Origin: Desulfosporosinus acididurans
GTDB taxonomy: Bacteria; Bacillota; Desulfitobacteriia; Desulfitobacteriales; Desulfitobacteriaceae
DNA length: 64,000 nt
Assembly: GCF_001029285.1 (NCBI RefSeq)
Contig: NZ_LDZY01000003.1
Coordinates: 124,001-188,000 of the forward strand
Direction: 5' to 3'
Of this stretch, positions 60,379-64,000 are shown one piece after another (the stretch's first letter is position 1; each line of letters opens with the position of its first letter). A model generated the notes under the pieces. The model was not told the origin of the DNA and ran no database searches. It saw only the letters and a list, made by a program, of their open reading frames with translations. The translations under genes and the position numbers were made by a program.

Positions 60379-61317
60379 TTATTTTTTCGCCAGCGCTTCG
60401 CGAACGGCTTTCACGAGATCTTCTTTCCCTAAGCCAAATTTCTCAAGAAGTTCGTAAGGACGTCCGGACTCTCCAAAGGTATCTTTGAGACCGACCCGTA
60501 CCATAGGTGTCGGCAGTTTTTCTCCCAAAACCTCGGCAATGGCACTGCCCAGACCGCCGATAATGTTGTGCTCTTCTGCAGTTACTACAGCTCTTGTCTC
60601 TTTAGCCACACGCAGAATTGTCTCTTCGTCAAGAGGTTTTACTGAAGAGACATTAACAACACTGACGCTGATTCCTTCACCTGCTAATAGTTCAGCAGCT
60701 TCCAGGGCGACAGCTACCATCAGGCCGTTGGCCATAATAGCAACATCGGTTCCTTCTTTGAGAACCTTTGCCTTCCCGATTTCAAAATGATAGTCCTCAT
60801 CAAAGAGCACAGGCACTTCTAAGCGTCCCATGCGAATGTAAACGGGGCCTTGGTGCTCGGCAGCCGCTAAAACCATCTGGCGAGTTTCCTCCCCGTCTGC
60901 GGGAACTAGGACTACCATATTCGGGAGAGCACGCATAATAGCGACATCTTCGATGGCTTGATGAGAACCGCCGTCTTCCCCGACAGAGATCCCTGCATGA
61001 GTTGCCGCAATCTTTACATTCAGTTTCGGATAGGCAATGGAATTACGAATCTGCTCAAATGCCCGGCCGGTGGCAAAAATGGCAAAACTACTGGCAAAAG
61101 GAATCTTCCCGGCGGCAGCTAACCCCGCTGCCGTTCCCAACAAATTCCCTTCAGCGATGCCCATATTAAAGAAACGTTCGGGATAGTTCTTGCCAAATTC
61201 CGCAGTCTTCGTCGACTTCGATAAATCGGCATCTAAAACAACGACATTAGGATTTTCCTTCCCTAAGATAAGAAGAGCTTTGCCGTATGCGTCTCGTGTT
61301 GCTGCTTTATTAGCCAA
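60379..61317 (-). CDS. Transketolase, C-terminal subunit
   Basis: A 312-residue protein equal to the pyrimidine-binding and C-terminal domains of transketolase (RFFNMGIAEGNLLGTAAGLA with the thiamine-activating Glu; HAGISVGEDGGSHQAIED). With the N-terminal subunit it forms split transketolase, which moves two-carbon units in the pentose phosphate pathway. I choose the TTG at 61317 after GGAGGG; it overlaps the upstream stop by 8 bases. The 333-residue reading would begin inside the other gene. Confidence 0.93.
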   Translation of the reverse strand: MANKAATRDAYGKALLILGKENPNVVVLDADLSKSTKTAEFGKNYPERFFNMGIAEGNLLGTAAGLAAAGKIPFASSFAIFATGRAFEQIRNSIAYPKLNVKIAATHAGISVGEDGGSHQAIEDVAIMRALPNMVVLVPADGEETRQMVLAAAEHQGPVYIRMGRLEVPVLFDEDYHFEIGKAKVLKEGTDVAIMANGLMVAVALEAAELLAGEGISVSVVNVSSVKPLDEETILRVAKETRAVVTAEEHNIIGGLGSAIAEVLGEKLPTPMVRVGLKDTFGESGRPYELLEKFGLGKEDLVKAVREALAKK

Positions 61318-62140
61318 GGGATAGTCCCTCCTCTCGTAATTCTTTGAGGGCCTGTTCAGCTTGTTCGGCATTCGGTGCACTGCCGTGCCAACCCACTTGG
61401 TTTTCCATAAAGGAAACCCCCTTGCCCTTTACTGTTTTAGCGATGAGAATTGTTGGCTTTCCTTTAACCTGTTTTGCTTCAGCAAAGGCCTTTTCTAAAG
61501 CCTCAATATCGTGCCCATCAACTTCAATCACATTCCAGCAAAATGCACGCCATTTATCCGCCAAAGGCGCTGACGACATAACACTGTCTGTTGGTCCGTC
61601 AATTTGCAAGCCGTTATAATCTAAGATGGCTGTAAGATTATCCAGTTTATAATGGGCTGCAGCCATCGCCGCTTCCCAAACCTGTCCTTCAGCAACTTCT
61701 CCGTCACCAAGCAATACGTAAACACGATAGTCTTTCTTATCAAGCTTCCCGGCCAGAGCCATACCATTGGCTACTGAAAGGCCTTGTCCTAAAGAGCCTG
61801 AAGACATATCGACACCAGGCGTCCTTTTCATATCGGGATGCCCTTGAAGCATTCGGCCCGTTTGCCGCAGGCCCAAAAGTTCATCCTTGGGGAAATAGCC
61901 CTTTTCAGCAAGAGCAGCATAGAGAACTGGGGCAGCATGTCCTTTAGAAAGAACAAAACGATCTCGATCTGCCCAATTAGGTTCTTGTGGATTTATTCTC
62001 ATTTCCTTAAAGTACAAAGTCGCCACAATATCGGCAGCTGATAGGCTTCCCCCGGGATGTCCTGCCTTTGCGGGCACCAGCATGGTAATAATGTCTTGGC
62101 GAATAAGATTCGCTTTGCGTTTTAAATCAACAATGCTCAA
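61310..62140 (-). CDS. Transketolase, N-terminal subunit
   Basis: A 276-residue thiamine-diphosphate-binding domain with GHPGGSLSAADI, SSGSLGQGLS and the GDG...N motif (GDGEVAEGQ to ILDYNGLQ). I choose the TTG at 62140, which has AAAGGAGGG at good spacing and gives a family-like start; 62194 has no ribosome site. Split transketolases are typical of clostridia and archaea. Confidence 0.93.
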   Translation of the reverse strand: MSIVDLKRKANLIRQDIITMLVPAKAGHPGGSLSAADIVATLYFKEMRINPQEPNWADRDRFVLSKGHAAPVLYAALAEKGYFPKDELLGLRQTGRMLQGHPDMKRTPGVDMSSGSLGQGLSVANGMALAGKLDKKDYRVYVLLGDGEVAEGQVWEAAMAAAHYKLDNLTAILDYNGLQIDGPTDSVMSSAPLADKWRAFCWNVIEVDGHDIEALEKAFAEAKQVKGKPTILIAKTVKGKGVSFMENQVGWHGSAPNAEQAEQALKELREEGLSLG

Positions 62141-62218
62141 GAGATTCCCTCCTTTAGATCCCTTTTCCGAGTGAGGTTTTTCTTCAATACTCACAACAAG
62201 ATTATTTTATCGCTAAAA

Positions 62219-63329
62219 TTAACGGACTGTTTTTGTTTTTTGCAGGTACGCTGCAATAAAAGAATCAAGTTCACCGTCCATCACGGCAGACACATTTCCT
62301 GTTTCAACATTCGTTCGATGGTCCTTCACCATACTGTAGGGATGGAAGACGTAGGAACGAATTTGGCTGCCCCAAGCAATCTCTTGTTGTTCACCTCGTA
62401 GTTCCGAGATCTCATTTTCTTGTTCTTTACGTTTTAATTCCAGCAGCTTAGCCTGCAAAACCCTCATGGCAGCAGCTCGATTTTGAATCTGAGAACGTTC
62501 ACTTTGGCATTGAACAACAACTCCGGTAGGCAAGTGAGTAATCCGAATGGCCGAATCAGTCTTGTTGACGTGCTGACCGCCCGCTCCGCCTGAGCGGTAA
62601 GTGTCTACCCTCAAATCCTCCGGATCAATTGTAATTTCGCTGTCGTCGGCAACTTCCGGAATAACATCAACGGAAGCAAAGGAAGTATGACGACGACCAG
62701 AAGCATCAAAGGGGGAGATTCGTACCAGTCGATGGACTCCCTTTTCCGACTTAGCGTATCCATAAGCATTTTCACCGTTAAAAGACAGCGTGGCACTTTT
62801 TATACCCGCTTCCTCACCGGGTAAGAAATCCAAAGTTTCGACTTTAAATCCGTGTTGTTCGCCCCATCTGGTATACATCCGACAGAGCATTTGTACCCAG
62901 TCCTGGGCCTCGGTGCCCCCTGCACCGGCATGGAGCGTGACAATGGCATTATTCCTGTCATAGGGACCTGATAAAAGAAGTTCCAGTTCCAAGGCTTCAA
63001 ATTTGGTTAACAGTGCTTTAACTCCTTGCTCGACGTCCGGCTCAAGAGTTAGATCATCTTCCTCCATCGCTAACTGCCAAAGAGTTTCCGTTTCTTCCAG
63101 ATCCTTTTTTAACTCCTCATAGAGTTTTACCTTTCCCTGGTGAAACGCTAAGTCTTGCATAATCTTTTGAGCAAGAACAGGATCATCCCATAAATCAGGG
63201 CGATGAAATTCAGTCTCCAGAGCACTTATCTTTTCTATTCTCTGGGCGACGTCAAAGGGAAACCCTCAAATCTGCCAAGCGTGCATTTAAAGTTTCCAGA
63301 TCCTTTTTCCAATCAGAAAGCACTGTCAA
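62219..63329 (-). CDS. prfB: Peptide chain release factor 2, with programmed +1 frameshift
   Basis: Full RF2 of 369 residues made from two frames. The first frame starts at TTG 63329 (or GTG 63323) and ends after 25 codons at CTT-TGA (stop at 63252-63254). A +1 slip at CTT reads on as GAC (63251) into the main frame to 62219. An AGGG lies upstream of the slip site, 5 bases away instead of the canonical 3. The main frame has the SPF tripeptide (RISPFDASG) that reads UGA/UAA and the GGQ motif (GGAGGQHVNKTDS). Low RF2 permits the frameshift, so it controls its own level. Confidence 0.96.
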
Positions 63330-63375
63330 TTCACCCTTCCAAACCTAATTTTTAATAGTGTAACCTTTTCGTTTA

Positions 63376-63485
63376 TCCAATCGTAAGACTCCCACTTCTA
63401 TAAGTGGGAGTGGGTCCCCCGTACTCTTCTCGTTGTTCAGCTTTAGCTGTACGAGTTCACTTTGAGTTCACTTTGAGTTCACTTT
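63376..63485 (-). repeat. Dispersed right-end repeat, copy D, fused to the end of secA
   Basis: The minus strand begins with three tandem AAAGTGAACTC units (63453-63485), then a CAGCTAAAGCTGAAC segment. It then jumps to a perfect hairpin ACTCCCACTT-CTAT-AAGTGGGAGT (63388-63411) followed by CTTACGATTGGATAA. The middle blocks seen in copies B and C are missing. It fills most of the gap between secA and prfB. Confidence 0.6.
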
Positions 63486-64000
63486 GATTTCGCTTTGTCT
63501 TCTGCACCGCAGCATTTCTTATACTTTTTTCCGCTGCCACAAGGACAGAGATCATTCCGACCAATCTGATCCCCCGTATGCACAGGGGCGCTGGGTTCTT
63601 CCTCATAGCGGTTCTCAGTAATGTTTCGAGGCTGCTCTGAAGTTTCTTCCCGAACCTGAGGAGTCACTCGGAGAACATAACGAATAATATCATCTTGAAT
63701 AGAATCGATCATAGCCTGAAACATTTCAAATCCTTCACGACGATATTCAACCAAAGGATCTTTTTGTCCGTAAGCTCGCAGCCCAATTCCTTCCCGCAGC
63801 ATGTCCATAGCGTCAAGATGATCCATCCATTTGCTGTCCACCACTTGCAGCATAACCGCACGTTCAATTTCCCGCATTAGTTCTGAGCCAAATTCTTCTT
63901 CTCGTTTTTGATACAGTTCTTTTGCTTTTTCCAATAAGAATTCTTCGACCTCTTCACTGGAAAGATCGCCTAACTGCTCAGGATCCAAATGGGTCCCCGG
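63479..64000 (-). CDS. secA: Protein translocase ATPase SecA, C-terminal part (cut by window edge)
   Basis: At least 173 residues from the C-terminal end, continuing beyond the right edge; the internal start codon seen at 63988 is not real. It shows the helical wing/scaffold end ([38 protein letters not shown]) as separate shorter stretches and the zinc-binding SEC-C motif [13 protein letters not shown]. SecA drives export through SecYEG. The stop TGA (63479-63481) lies inside the first unit of repeat copy D. Confidence 0.95.
   Translation of the reverse strand, partial: PGTHLDPEQLGDLSSEEVEEFLLEKAKELYQKREEEFGSELMREIERAVMLQVVDSKWMDHLDAMDMLREGIGLRAYGQKDPLVEYRREGFEMFQAMIDSIQDDIIRYVLRVTPQVREETSEQPRNITENRYEEEPSAPVHTGDQIGRNDLCPCGSGKKYKKCCGAEDKAKSK

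Noticed and set aside
62219-63160. prfB as a broken gene (frame seems to start late with an upstream stop)
   Set aside because: The upstream short frame ending CTT-TGA-C is the known programmed frameshift of RF2, not a mutation.

Overview
The window is a chromosomal segment of an anaerobic, spore-forming-type Firmicute of the Peptococcaceae/Desulfitobacteriia kind; Desulfosporosinus or Desulfitobacterium is my best guess. The reasons are a trp T-box leader, quinone-linked anaerobic glycerol-3-phosphate dehydrogenase (GlpABC) instead of GlpD, a GlpP-type antiterminator, split transketolase, a DUF4317 protein, a PRK06851-type ATPase and the rapZ-yvcK-whiA-rpoN block. Nearly all genes lie on the minus strand, so transcription runs mostly from 64000 towards 1. 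The placement rests on gene content and protein motifs read by eye, not on a search.

Layout from left to right. 1-5100: a cut-off lipoprotein gene, a GtrA gene with a decayed glycosyltransferase partner, trpS with its T-box, a broken Ig-like surface-protein gene abutting a lipoprotein gene, and a strong promoter overlapped by a 14-bp perfect inverted repeat. 5110-9762: DUF4317 protein, PhoU-like regulator, cytoplasmic glycerophosphodiesterase and a Na/Pi cotransporter. 10070-16833: a first glpCBA set led by a HAD phosphatase, then an MFS transporter. 17219-24577: tmRNA, smpB, an esterase, secG and the lower-glycolysis operon pgk-tpiA-gpmI-eno. 24872-31336: glpP and a second glpCBA set plus glpK. 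31440-33130: an IS110-family element. 33831-42693: rpoN, whiA, yvcK, rapZ, a solute-binding lipoprotein, a B12/radical-SAM protein and an FMN dehydrogenase. 42764-47716: uvrA and uvrB. 48175-55829: a sugar-binding-like lipoprotein, an HDOD protein, a P-loop ATPase, then ctpA, an M23 hydrolase, ftsX and ftsE. 56069-58065 (plus strand): a YtrA-type GntR regulator with an ABC transporter. 58131-60275: an IS1182 element inside an older repeat. 60379-64000: split transketolase, prfB with its programmed frameshift, and the 3' end of secA.

Functionally the left half is dominated by glycerol-phosphate and phosphate metabolism. Glycerophosphodiesters, glycerol and glycerol-3-phosphate would be taken up or released, phosphorylated by GlpK, and oxidised by two paralogous GlpABC complexes to dihydroxyacetone phosphate. 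That product enters the adjacent tpiA-pgk-gpmI-eno pathway. Three leaders in this region (before the Na/Pi transporter, the HAD-glpABC operon and the MFS gene) carry long terminator-like hairpins, and a fourth hairpin lies between glpK and glpA; with glpP encoded here this suggests a local antitermination regulon.

The main unexplained structure is a dispersed family of non-coding remnants at about 4879, 5053, 6321, 17681, 33541, 58395/60252 and 63376. The better copies share ordered blocks and hairpins, one stem with a compensatory base change. They look like right ends of an IS200/IS605 (TnpB/omega-RNA type) element without the protein gene. One copy has been split by IS1182 with an 8-bp target duplication, and one provides the stop codon of secA.
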